A stretch of DNA of 5,940 nt from contig JAGXLK010000180.1 in NCBI GenBank assembly GCA_018334735.1, forward strand, positions 1-5,940. The letters are read 5' to 3'. A program made the translations under genes and the position numbers. The notes under the pieces are model-generated. The model had not been told where the DNA came from. It did not search any database and saw only the letters and a list, made by a program, of their open reading frames with translations. This DNA is from Planctomycetota bacterium. GTDB lineage: Bacteria > Planctomycetota > Brocadiia > SM23-32. The stretch's first letter is position 1. The number at the start of each line of letters is the position of its first letter. Shown piece after piece: positions 1-5,940 of the stretch.

Positions 1-770
1 CTGCGGTAGATCAGATTCCCGGTCGCTGTGATCTGGCGGCAGGGGGTACCATCACGGCTCTGCAGGTCGATTCCCACTTTGAAAGAGCGGTCGATGTAAT
101 TCCCGGTGATATTGTAGTGGTTACCGCCTCTTAGCACGATTCCTCCGGCCCCGTTCCACTCGATACGGTTTCCGGTCATCGTGACCGATGCATTTTCGTC
201 GTAGCCGCCGTAGCCTGCATCTTTATTGCCGCTGAGCCAGTTGTCCATGACGAATCCGTCCCACCCACGCACACGAAGGCCGCATCCGGTGTTGTGGCTG
301 AGCATGCAATGGCGAACGCTGAACACCCAGACCCGTCCGAGATGAACGCCGTCTCCGGTGAAATGGCTGATACGACAACGCTCGATGGTGGGGGCATCCT
401 CCTGATCGCCATAATCATCTTTGTCCATAAGGATTCCGTGAATGTTGCTGCCGAGTTGCTCGCCCTCGAGAGACAGGCCGTTAATCGTGACTCCCAGAGC
501 CCCGGTGATGTCCAGCAAGCACCGGGCTTCATCGTCGGCGAGTTTGAGAATGGAACCTCCGGGGTTGCGGTAGCTCCAGCCGGGCTGTCCCGAGATAACG
601 ACACCGGAGTCGATTTTCAATTCCGAGCACAGGTAAGTGCCTGTCGGAATATTAATTGCCCCACCGATCTGAGCAGCGCGGTCCAGCGTTTTTTGAAGGG
701 CCTGGGTATCGTCTGTTTCGCCGTCGCCCGCGGCTCCGAAATCGAGGGGATTCAGCATTGTTTGGACCAT
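1..770 (-). CDS. Pectate-lyase-3-like right-handed beta-helix protein, N-terminal 256 residues (3' end outside window)
   Basis: Translating the minus strand from the ATG at 770-768 gives 256 codons with no stop before the window edge, so the C-terminus is missing. The opening is the classic pectate lyase 3 signature, DFGAAGDGETDD at residues 10-21, followed by a short helix and GGAINIPTGTYL at about 36-47. After that come regularly spaced beta-helix rungs, such as residues 90-100 (ITGALGVTING), 199-212 (TGNRIEWNGAGGIV) and 221-227 (ITGNYID). Proteins of this fold bind or cleave polysaccharides as lyases, hydrolases, epimerases or phage tailspikes; which activity applies here cannot be read because the catalytic rungs may lie beyond the edge. 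No signal peptide is visible: the motif starts ten residues from the N-terminus, so the protein is probably cytoplasmic or exported by another route. An in-frame ATG at 758-756 is possible, but the AAAAGG site favours 770. It follows the calcineurin-PHP gene by 36 bases, probably in one transcript. Confidence 0.88.
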   Translation of the reverse strand, partial: MVQTMLNPLDFGAAGDGETDDTQALQKTLDRAAQIGGAINIPTGTYLCSELKIDSGVVISGQPGWSYRNPGGSILKLADDEARCLLDITGALGVTINGLSLEGEQLGSNIHGILMDKDDYGDQEDAPTIERCRISHFTGDGVHLGRVWVFSVRHCMLSHNTGCGLRVRGWDGFVMDNWLSGNKDAGYGGYDENASVTMTGNRIEWNGAGGIVLRGGNHYNITGNYIDRSFKVGIDLQSRDGTPCRQITATGNLIYR

Positions 771-776
771 GACTTT

Positions 777-784
777 ATCCTTTT
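777..784 (-). promoter_or_regulatory. Ribosome binding site of the beta-helix gene
   Basis: Read on the minus strand, AAAAGGAT lies about eight bases upstream of the ATG at 770. It decides this start over the second in-frame ATG at 758 and lies inside the 36-base gap after the upstream stop codon, consistent with translation from a shared transcript. Confidence 0.6.
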
Positions 785-806
785 ACGGTTGTTGATACGC
801 AGGAGA

Positions 807-2300
807 TCACATTTCGTCACGGGCAGGGAAGAGAATATTCTGAAAAGTATCCTGTCCTGTGATTTGCCTCAGGAAATCAATATGCGGATGGAAGTCAGCG
901 ACCTCTCCGCATTTGTGGGAATCGCTTCCGAGAGCGATTCGAACATTTTTTCGGATGCAGAGTTCGAAAAAAACCGGGTCGGGCTGGTTGCTGTGAAAAT
1001 TAATTTCAGCGGCGGCGCCGTATTCTTTCAGCAGATCGGTGACCGGCTCGTAGAGATTCCGTGGAACTGGCAAATCGTTGCGACTGAAAAAACGGAAAGG
1101 ATGGGCGAGCACCCGGCATCCGTTGGCCAGAAGCGAACGGGTTCGTTCGAGGTACTCGGCTTGCATCGCTTTTTCGGAAGTTACCGATGGCGGGATCCAA
1201 TGCACGGCGCCAAGCAACAAATCCCAGCCTTCGAGGTCATCCGGGTGGGCGCCGGGGCGGCCAGGAAGGTCCGGTTCGACTTCCAGACCGATTTTTACCG
1301 TTTCGGTGCGCAACGGCTCCGTGTAGCGCCTGTAATCGGGCAGACGCTGGCAATTTGCGGGCCGCGAACGCGCCCAATAATCGGGATGCGTGTAAACATA
1401 AGCTTCGTCGTGTTCTTGACGGGTCAGGTAAAGCTGGTCAGCATGTTCGCTGAGACAGAGTCCTCGAAGTCCGAACAACGAGGCCCTTCGGATGGCGTCC
1501 GGGGCTGTGATATTATCGGCGCAGTAGGCGTATTCGGTGTGGCAATGGACATCGAACAGAGAGTACTTTTTCGGTAGTTTCAAAGCATGGCGCTGGATTT
1601 CAACTTTTGGACCGCGAAAGCGGGCGATACCATAGGCAAATGGCGGTTTGCTGAGAGATGGACACGTCCAGTAGGTAACCCCATCGACGGATGTCGGTTC
1701 CTGGCCGGGATGATAGTGTCCGCTCAAAGAGGCGGCCAGAGCGCATTCTGCATACTGAGACATCACGGAACTGTGGTCGTGGAGTATATACGGATAATCG
1801 CTTTCTATGGGAGGATAAATAGGATTATGCTGAAGGGCGATTAGAGGTTGATTGGTTCCCTCTGCGACATTGCGGAACCGAGCCATCTGTTCGGCGTTGC
1901 GATGACCGACATCATTTTCGTCCCAACTATCGACGAACGTGTAAAGAAGGTAATCATTGATATCATGGATTCCGGGTTCATCTTCAAACAGTCTCAGCAC
2001 CGTTTCGGCGTCGGGGTCGTGGTTACCCGGCACGACGATGCAGGGTAGTTTCGGAGCCTGTCGTCTGACATTGTCGCGAATTCTAAGAAGATCTGGAATT
2101 GCGCCGTCCGAGCTGCCGTCTTCGACAAGATCTCCGAGCAGAACAATTGCGTCGAGATTACTGCGACGTTGGGCGTCGCGAAGAGCCCGGGCAACGAGCT
2201 CGGCTCCCAGGTTGCATTCTCTGTCAGTCTCGCCGGGATCGGATTCGGCGAGATTGAAGTAGTGGATATCGGACAGAATAAGGAGAGAAATTTCTGACAT
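807..2300 (-). CDS. Two-domain phosphoesterase: calcineurin-like metallophosphoesterase fused to a PHP domain
   Basis: This 497-residue protein carries two unrelated metal-dependent phosphoesterase folds. Residues 1 to about 235 are calcineurin-like, with all five motifs present: SDIH (D11, H13), GDLVED (D57), GNHD (N93, H94), H158 in LQHNP, and GHYH (H195, H197). The order and spacing resemble class III cyclic-nucleotide or CpdA/Icc-type phosphodiesterases. Residues about 247-497 form a PHP domain of the histidinol-phosphatase (HisJ) kind: DVHCH (H252, H254), SEHAD (E285, H286), GLEVEPD (E340, E342), GAVHW (H367), LAHPF (H400) and GSDSH (D460, H462). A trinuclear site therefore looks intact. 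Neither half lacks a catalytic ligand that I can identify. No signal peptide or membrane segment is seen, so it is probably cytoplasmic. The start at 2300 puts the first catalytic motif at the usual position near residue 10; its ribosome site is weak (GGAA about five bases upstream). It leads the minus-strand pair and diverges from the DUF3604 gene. The fold assignment is firm; the substrate is unknown. Confidence 0.92.
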   Translation of the reverse strand: MSEISLLILSDIHYFNLAESDPGETDRECNLGAELVARALRDAQRRSNLDAIVLLGDLVEDGSSDGAIPDLLRIRDNVRRQAPKLPCIVVPGNHDPDAETVLRLFEDEPGIHDINDYLLYTFVDSWDENDVGHRNAEQMARFRNVAEGTNQPLIALQHNPIYPPIESDYPYILHDHSSVMSQYAECALAASLSGHYHPGQEPTSVDGVTYWTCPSLSKPPFAYGIARFRGPKVEIQRHALKLPKKYSLFDVHCHTEYAYCADNITAPDAIRRASLFGLRGLCLSEHADQLYLTRQEHDEAYVYTHPDYWARSRPANCQRLPDYRRYTEPLRTETVKIGLEVEPDLPGRPGAHPDDLEGWDLLLGAVHWIPPSVTSEKAMQAEYLERTRSLLANGCRVLAHPFRFFSRNDLPVPRNLYEPVTDLLKEYGAAAEINFHSNQPDPVFFELCIRKNVRIALGSDSHKCGEVADFHPHIDFLRQITGQDTFQNILFPARDEM

Positions 2301-2339
2301 CGTTCCATAACGAGGAAGGGAAACTCAACGTGAAGTGTA

Positions 2340-2369
2340 ACCCTAACGTTATGATGATATGTGCGTCAA
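2340..2369 (-). promoter_or_regulatory. Candidate sigma-70-type promoter for the phosphoesterase gene
   Basis: On the minus strand, TTGACG (2369-2364) matches the -35 consensus at five of six positions. It is followed after 18 bases by TAGGGT (2345-2340), a poor -10 element that keeps only the TA and final T. Transcription would begin near 2333, giving a leader of about 33 bases. It lies in the divergent spacer where a promoter is expected, but the -10 match is weak. An 8-base palindrome, TAACGTTA, at 2344-2351 overlaps it and could be an operator or chance. Confidence 0.25.
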
Positions 2370-2501
2370 GCGATGTCTTTCGCGCGATCACATTTGCTCT
2401 CCCTTGGTCGGTTCTGGTAAGTTCGAGCAACGCCGAAGAGCGCAAAAGATTGTTTTCAGCGAAGTTGATCTCATTTTGACGTTCACGCGATTGAGACCCT
2501 G

Positions 2502-2509
2502 AAAGGTGA
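2502..2509 (+). promoter_or_regulatory. Ribosome binding site of the DUF3604 gene
   Basis: AAAGGTGA lies immediately before two tandem ATG codons (2511 and 2514). The core AGG ends four bases before the first ATG and seven before the second, so the second ATG is spaced more normally and may be the true or shared start. The difference is one methionine. Confidence 0.6.
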
Positions 2510-2510
2510 A

Positions 2511-4415
2511 ATGATGGATACGAATGATTTTTTTATTCCAGAGTGGCGGCGTCCTATCCGGATGCCCGAATCCGCACCGCTGGCTCACGCAGATCCGATT
2601 TACGGTTTGGCGGGCGAACAAGGGACATGGAAACTGACCTTTCCGATCGACCAAGATATCGCCAGTAACGAGAAACTGCAATTGCAATTGTGGGGCGGTC
2701 GCAACAATAAAAGTTCCACGATTGATCCGCAGGTCGATGCGCCGTCCGATGATGGTTTTTTGTCGGCTTCCGTCGGAGAAATCAAATGCGAAATGGAGTC
2801 GACCGATGGGACAGGAACCTTTGCCATTGAGTTGCCGGATGCCGGTTTGAAAAAAGGGGATGAGCTTGAAGTGCTGATGGGCGACACGTCCGGGGGGGGA
2901 GATGGAATTCGCCTGAATAGCGTGCGCATACCCAACAATTTTTTTGTTCTTCACCGGGTTCCTTGTGATGAGAGGACCGGGGTTTGGAATGAAGAAAACC
3001 AGCATCTGATTGTCTCTGTATGCACGATGCATGTTCTGGGGGGAGAAGTTGATCGTATCCGGGCATTTGCCCCTTCTCAGGTTGTGCCGGGCGACGAATT
3101 CTCCATTCTTGTGCGTCCTGAAGATGAGTACGGCAACGTTTCCTGTGTGCCTTTGGGCGAAGTGAACGTATCGCTGGACGACGACTCTCTGGAGGTCGAG
3201 TGCGAGCAGGTGGAAGATTCGACGTGTCTGAGTGTCCGTACGCAGGTGCCACTTGATGGGGTCCATCGCCTGAAAGTGCAGGACGAAGCAGGAGAGTGGC
3301 AGGCTGTAACAAATCCTATTGTTTGCCGGGCTGCTTTGCCGGCCGGCCGGACATATTGGGGTATGATCCACGGGCACACCGAGATGTCTGATGGCACGGG
3401 ATCACTCGATCGTTATTTTCATCAGCTCCGAAATGAAGCGCGGCTTGATTTCGGAGCCCCGGGGGATCACGATCATCTCTGGGAAACGTCCGATGATCTA
3501 TGGGCGGTGACATGTCAAAAGGTGAAAGAGTGGCATGAACCAGGGCGTTTTGTGACGCTTCTGGGTTATGAATGGGCCAAGTGGCGCAAGAACGGTGACG
3601 GGGATCGGAACGTTTATTTTCTTGAGGATGATCGCCCGCTTTATCGGTCGGATGAAGGGGAACATCCCCATCCTCCCGATTTGTTTGAAGCACTGGAAGA
3701 AGAAACAGCAACGGTAATTCCGCATCATCCTGCGCACGCGGGCAACTTTTGCGATTGGAAAGATCACGATCCGGAGCTGGAAAAACTCGTTGAAATCTAC
3801 CAGATCAGGGGCAGTTACGAATGTTCGGAGGAAGAGGGCAATCCCTTACCGGAAGAAGGTGATCAAGAACCGTTCAGTGACGGGTTCGTCCGGCGGGCTT
3901 TGGCAATGGGGTGGAGGGTGGGATTTACCGGTGGGGGCGATGATCACAGCGGTGGAGCCGGAACGGGCAGAAATCACGACGGGTTGATGGCCGTTTTTGC
4001 TGACGAACTTACTCGGGAAAGCGTCTGGGAAGCCATGCAAAAACGACGCGTTGTTGCCAGTTCCGGGCCACGTATTTTGCTCACCTACCGGCTCAACGGC
4101 CACTTCATGGGATCGGAACTCGATTCAGCGGATTCTCCGGTTCTGGAGGACCGGCGCGAACTCCGGATCAGTTTTCACGGGACCGCACCGGCCCGGAAGA
4201 TTGACGTTATCCGCAACAATGAGGTCATTCAGTCGTGGTCCCCTGGCGAATTGGAGTCTGAGCTGGTATGGGAAGACGAATCGCCGTTACGTCAAGCCCT
4301 CATGCCACCTGCGGAGTTTTGCGAAAACCCATTTTGCTTTTACTACGTGCGCGCATTGCAGGAAGATGGAGAAATGGTCTGGGCAAGTCCGGTATGGATT
4401 GATTGTTACTTTTGA
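2511..4415 (+). CDS. DUF3604-type PHP-like metal-dependent hydrolase
   Basis: The 634-residue product has the architecture I associate with DUF3604 proteins. Residues about 30-150 look like a beta-sandwich, with alternating strands and a WGGRNN turn near 61-66. Residues about 180-272 look like an immunoglobulin- or filamin-like domain (VVPGDEFSILV near 191-201, DEYGNV near 205-210). The catalytic core runs from about 280 to 540 and shows a PHP-like set of metal ligands: HGHTEMSDG (H287, H289, D294), GDHDH (D319-H322), GYEW (352-355), PHHPAH (H405, H406, H409), EIY (E428) and GDDHSG (D477, D478, H479). A beta-rich tail follows (about 548-634). Family members are presumed metal-dependent hydrolases; I know of no firmly established substrate. 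The N-terminus has no hydrophobic signal sequence, suggesting a cytosolic location. It diverges from the calcineurin-PHP gene, which carries a different PHP domain, and lies 58 bases upstream of pabB on the same strand. The family call is strong; the reaction is unknown. Confidence 0.88.
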   Translation: MMDTNDFFIPEWRRPIRMPESAPLAHADPIYGLAGEQGTWKLTFPIDQDIASNEKLQLQLWGGRNNKSSTIDPQVDAPSDDGFLSASVGEIKCEMESTDGTGTFAIELPDAGLKKGDELEVLMGDTSGGGDGIRLNSVRIPNNFFVLHRVPCDERTGVWNEENQHLIVSVCTMHVLGGEVDRIRAFAPSQVVPGDEFSILVRPEDEYGNVSCVPLGEVNVSLDDDSLEVECEQVEDSTCLSVRTQVPLDGVHRLKVQDEAGEWQAVTNPIVCRAALPAGRTYWGMIHGHTEMSDGTGSLDRYFHQLRNEARLDFGAPGDHDHLWETSDDLWAVTCQKVKEWHEPGRFVTLLGYEWAKWRKNGDGDRNVYFLEDDRPLYRSDEGEHPHPPDLFEALEEETATVIPHHPAHAGNFCDWKDHDPELEKLVEIYQIRGSYECSEEEGNPLPEEGDQEPFSDGFVRRALAMGWRVGFTGGGDDHSGGAGTGRNHDGLMAVFADELTRESVWEAMQKRRVVASSGPRILLTYRLNGHFMGSELDSADSPVLEDRRELRISFHGTAPARKIDVIRNNEVIQSWSPGELESELVWEDESPLRQALMPPAEFCENPFCFYYVRALQEDGEMVWASPVWIDCYF

Positions 4416-4473
4416 CGGCCCGCTCAATAGGACATAAAACCAATTTTTTATTGGACCTGAAAGATTATTCCCG

Positions 4474-5901
4474 ATGGGCGAAAGGGTCGAAGTTCAAACC
4501 GTTGAACGGGGTTGTCGACCGTTCCAATATCTCCGGGAAGTAGAGAATGCCGGGTACCCGGTTCTGTTGGAAAGTTCGCTTCACAACACAGATTTTGGAC
4601 GGTATTCCATTCTGTGCTGGGATCCCGTCAAGGTTTTGACCTGCAGGGGCTCAAGTGTCGAGGTGGAGAATATGCAGACAGGCGCAAGTCGGAAAGAAGA
4701 CGGGGCTCCTTTTTCTGTGCTATCGAAGGAGTTTCTACCTCATCGGATCGAGCTTCCGGACAGTTTTCATTTGCCTTTCGCCGGAGGAGCAGTCGGGTAT
4801 TTTTCCTACGATCTGCGCCACCAGATTGAGAGTCTTCCACGCTCGTGCGAATATGATCTGGCCGTTCCCGAGTTTACACTTTGTTTTTATGATAGGGCAC
4901 TTGTGTTTGATCACCACCGGAATGTCACGGAGTTTGTGGGACCTGCCGGGTGTGATCCGCCCGATTTCAAACTCGAAGATACCGCGAGGGACAAGGCGGG
5001 GGCGGTTGCTGAGACGGGGCGATTGCCAGCTATCGAGGGAGTTGTGCTGGAGTCCAGTTTCAAACCGGGCGAGTATCCGAGAGCTGTGCAGAAGGTGATC
5101 GATTACATTGCTGCTGGAGATATTTTCCAGGCAAATCTCTCGCAACGTTTCGAAGGGTTTTGCCCTGCGGAAGGAATTGAATTGTACGAACGTCTTCGGA
5201 TGGTGAATCCGGCTCCGTTCTCGGCTTATATGAAATATCCCGATATCGAAGTAGTGTCCTCGTCCCCTGAACGTTTTCTGCTGGTTGAAGGGGATCGCGT
5301 GACGACGCGGCCAATAAAGGGAACGCGGGCGCGGATTGCGGGCGACGATGTTTTCAACAAGCGGATGGAAGAGGAGTTGCTCAATTCCGAGAAAGATCAT
5401 GCCGAACTTGCGATGATCGTGGACCTGGAGCGAAACGACCTGGGACGGGTTTGCTCGTACGGAAGCGTACGGGTCAAAGAACACGCGGTTCTGGAGACGT
5501 ACCCCACAGTGTTTCATCTGGTTTCGACCGTGGAGGGACGGCTTTTTCGGGAACAGTATGATGAGTTTTCGCTTGTGCGCGCAACATTCCCGGGTGGTTC
5601 GATAACCGGGGCGCCGAAAATTCGGGCGATGGAGATTATTGAAGAGATTGAACCGTATGCCCGAAACATTTACACGGGCAGTATCGGCTATTTTTCTTTC
5701 CATGGCCGGGCCGATCTGAATATTGTTATTCGAACATTGATGAAGGCGGGTGGGCGAATTTACATGCATTTCGGCGGAGGAATTGTGGCTGATTCCGATC
5801 CACAAATGGAATTCCAGGAGACTCTGGACAAAGGAAAAGCTCTTTTTCAGGCGGCTGGTGCGGAAAATTTCGAAGAAATAATGGGAATGGCCTATCCATG
5901 A
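4474..5901 (+). CDS. pabB: Aminodeoxychorismate synthase component I (PabB)
   Basis: PabB aminates chorismate at C4 to 4-amino-4-deoxychorismate using ammonia from the PabA glutaminase, the first committed step to p-aminobenzoate and folate, in the cytosol. The 475-residue length is close to that of stand-alone PabB (about 450). The N-terminal domain has LLESS (31-35) and GGAVGYFSYD (104-113). The C-terminal chorismate-binding domain has DIFQANLSQRF (216-226), SSSPERF (262-268), PIKGTR (280-285), a DLERNDLGRV block (317-326), HLVSTVEG (348-355), FPGGSITGAPK (372-382), YTGSIGYF (400-407) and GGGIVADSDP (434-443). Lys282 in PIKGT is the key discriminator: PabB uses this lysine as a nucleophile, whereas anthranilate synthase TrpE has alanine there. 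No glutaminase or lyase domain is fused. The ribosome site is weak (GAAAGA about nine bases upstream of ATG 4474). It lies 58 bases after the DUF3604 gene, and its stop overlaps the next start (ATGA at 5898-5901). Confidence 0.95.
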   Translation: MGERVEVQTVERGCRPFQYLREVENAGYPVLLESSLHNTDFGRYSILCWDPVKVLTCRGSSVEVENMQTGASRKEDGAPFSVLSKEFLPHRIELPDSFHLPFAGGAVGYFSYDLRHQIESLPRSCEYDLAVPEFTLCFYDRALVFDHHRNVTEFVGPAGCDPPDFKLEDTARDKAGAVAETGRLPAIEGVVLESSFKPGEYPRAVQKVIDYIAAGDIFQANLSQRFEGFCPAEGIELYERLRMVNPAPFSAYMKYPDIEVVSSSPERFLLVEGDRVTTRPIKGTRARIAGDDVFNKRMEEELLNSEKDHAELAMIVDLERNDLGRVCSYGSVRVKEHAVLETYPTVFHLVSTVEGRLFREQYDEFSLVRATFPGGSITGAPKIRAMEIIEEIEPYARNIYTGSIGYFSFHGRADLNIVIRTLMKAGGRIYMHFGGGIVADSDPQMEFQETLDKGKALFQAAGAENFEEIMGMAYP

Positions 5902-5940
5902 GTGATGAGGCGTCCGAGCATGTCTATCTTAACGTTCCTC
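5898..5940 (+). CDS. Start of a downstream gene overlapping pabB; 14 codons visible
   Basis: An ATG at 5898 overlaps the pabB TGA as ATGA, in another frame, and is followed by 14 open codons, MSDEASEHVYLNVP, to the window edge. The 4-base overlap is typical of translationally coupled operon partners. A VYLN-type segment this early recalls class IV aminotransferases such as PabC (aminodeoxychorismate lyase), which would complete p-aminobenzoate synthesis next to pabB. An opening of the kind seen in HemW-like radical SAM proteins (YIHVPFC) is another loose resemblance. Too little is visible to choose, so no symbol is given. That a gene starts here is likely; its identity is a guess. Confidence 0.55.
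   Translation, partial: MSDEASEHVYLNVP

Larger units (their letters stand above)
2301..2510. other. Divergent intergenic region between the two gene pairs
   Basis: These 210 bases separate two genes transcribed away from each other, so promoters for both directions must lie here or inside the flanking genes. I see a tentative minus-strand promoter (2340-2369) and a plus-strand ribosome site (2502-2509), but no convincing plus-strand promoter, no terminator hairpin, no tRNA and no riboswitch-like structure. Frames that are open through part of it are continuations of shadow frames from the DUF3604 gene and show no recognisable protein motif. Confidence 0.7.

Noticed and set aside
294..1577. 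Long plus-strand open frame of 427 codons
   Set aside because: It lies antisense to two genes with unmistakable family motifs (beta-helix and PHP). Its own translation shows no domain, and no plausible ribosome site precedes it. It is a shadow frame.
2386..2395. GATCACATTT resembling half of a CRP-type site
   Set aside because: The partner half (TGTGA at the correct spacing) is absent, so it is most likely chance.
2476..2504. TTGACG on the plus strand as a -35 element for the DUF3604 gene
   Set aside because: At 17 bases downstream the sequence is CTGAAA, with no -10-like hexamer at 16-18 bases, and it would overlap the ribosome site.
2388..3377. Minus-strand open frame of 329 codons running into the divergent spacer
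   Set aside because: It is mostly antisense to the DUF3604 coding region, has no recognisable motif and lacks a convincing ribosome site.
4440..4454. Inverted repeat CCAAT-TTTTT-ATTGG between the DUF3604 gene and pabB, considered as a terminator
   Set aside because: The stem is only five base pairs and AT-rich, and no run of T follows it, so it would not be an effective intrinsic terminator.
4735..5805. Minus-strand open frame of 356 codons
   Set aside because: It is fully antisense to pabB, whose motifs are conserved along the whole length, and its translation looks like non-coding composition.
4474..5901. Anthranilate synthase component I (TrpE) as an alternative identity
   Set aside because: The diagnostic position has lysine (PIKGT) instead of the alanine (PIAGT) of TrpE, and no trp genes are adjacent.

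Overview
The window holds two gene pairs that diverge from a 210-base spacer (2301-2510). It contains no RNA genes, CRISPR arrays, insertion sequences or large repeats, and no gene-free stretch longer than about 210 bases. GC content is moderate, roughly 53% by eye. The window has a free-standing PabB, a DUF3604-type PHP hydrolase, a calcineurin-PHP two-domain phosphoesterase and a pectate-lyase-fold beta-helix protein. This mix fits a free-living Gram-negative bacterium with large carbohydrate or phosphoester degradation loci. My best guess is the Planctomycetes-Verrucomicrobia-Lentisphaerae-Kiritimatiellae group, but that is inference from gene content; no marker gene fixes the taxonomy.

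Left half, minus strand: a 497-residue protein (2300-807) fuses an N-terminal calcineurin-like metallophosphoesterase to a C-terminal PHP (histidinol-phosphatase-like) domain. Both metal sites look complete. After a 36-base gap with a good ribosome binding site comes the first 256 residues of a right-handed parallel beta-helix protein of the pectate lyase 3 type (770 to beyond position 1). The short gap suggests one operon.

Right half, plus strand: a 634-residue DUF3604-type protein (2511-4415) has two beta-sandwich-like N-terminal regions followed by a PHP-like metal-binding core. A 58-base gap separates it from pabB (4474-5901), the chorismate-aminating subunit of aminodeoxychorismate synthase, identified by the diagnostic PIKGT lysine. 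The pabB stop overlaps the start of another gene (5898 onward, 14 codons visible) by four bases, which suggests translational coupling. PabC is one possibility for that gene.

The most unusual point is the concentration of phosphoesterase-type metal centres. Two PHP-superfamily domains of different subfamilies and one calcineurin domain sit in two divergent neighbours, next to a beta-helix protein, and none of the three has a visible signal peptide. This could be a small cytoplasmic pathway acting on a phosphorylated or otherwise esterified sugar-type substrate, but the substrate cannot be read from the sequence. pabB and its downstream partner look like ordinary folate-pathway housekeeping genes.
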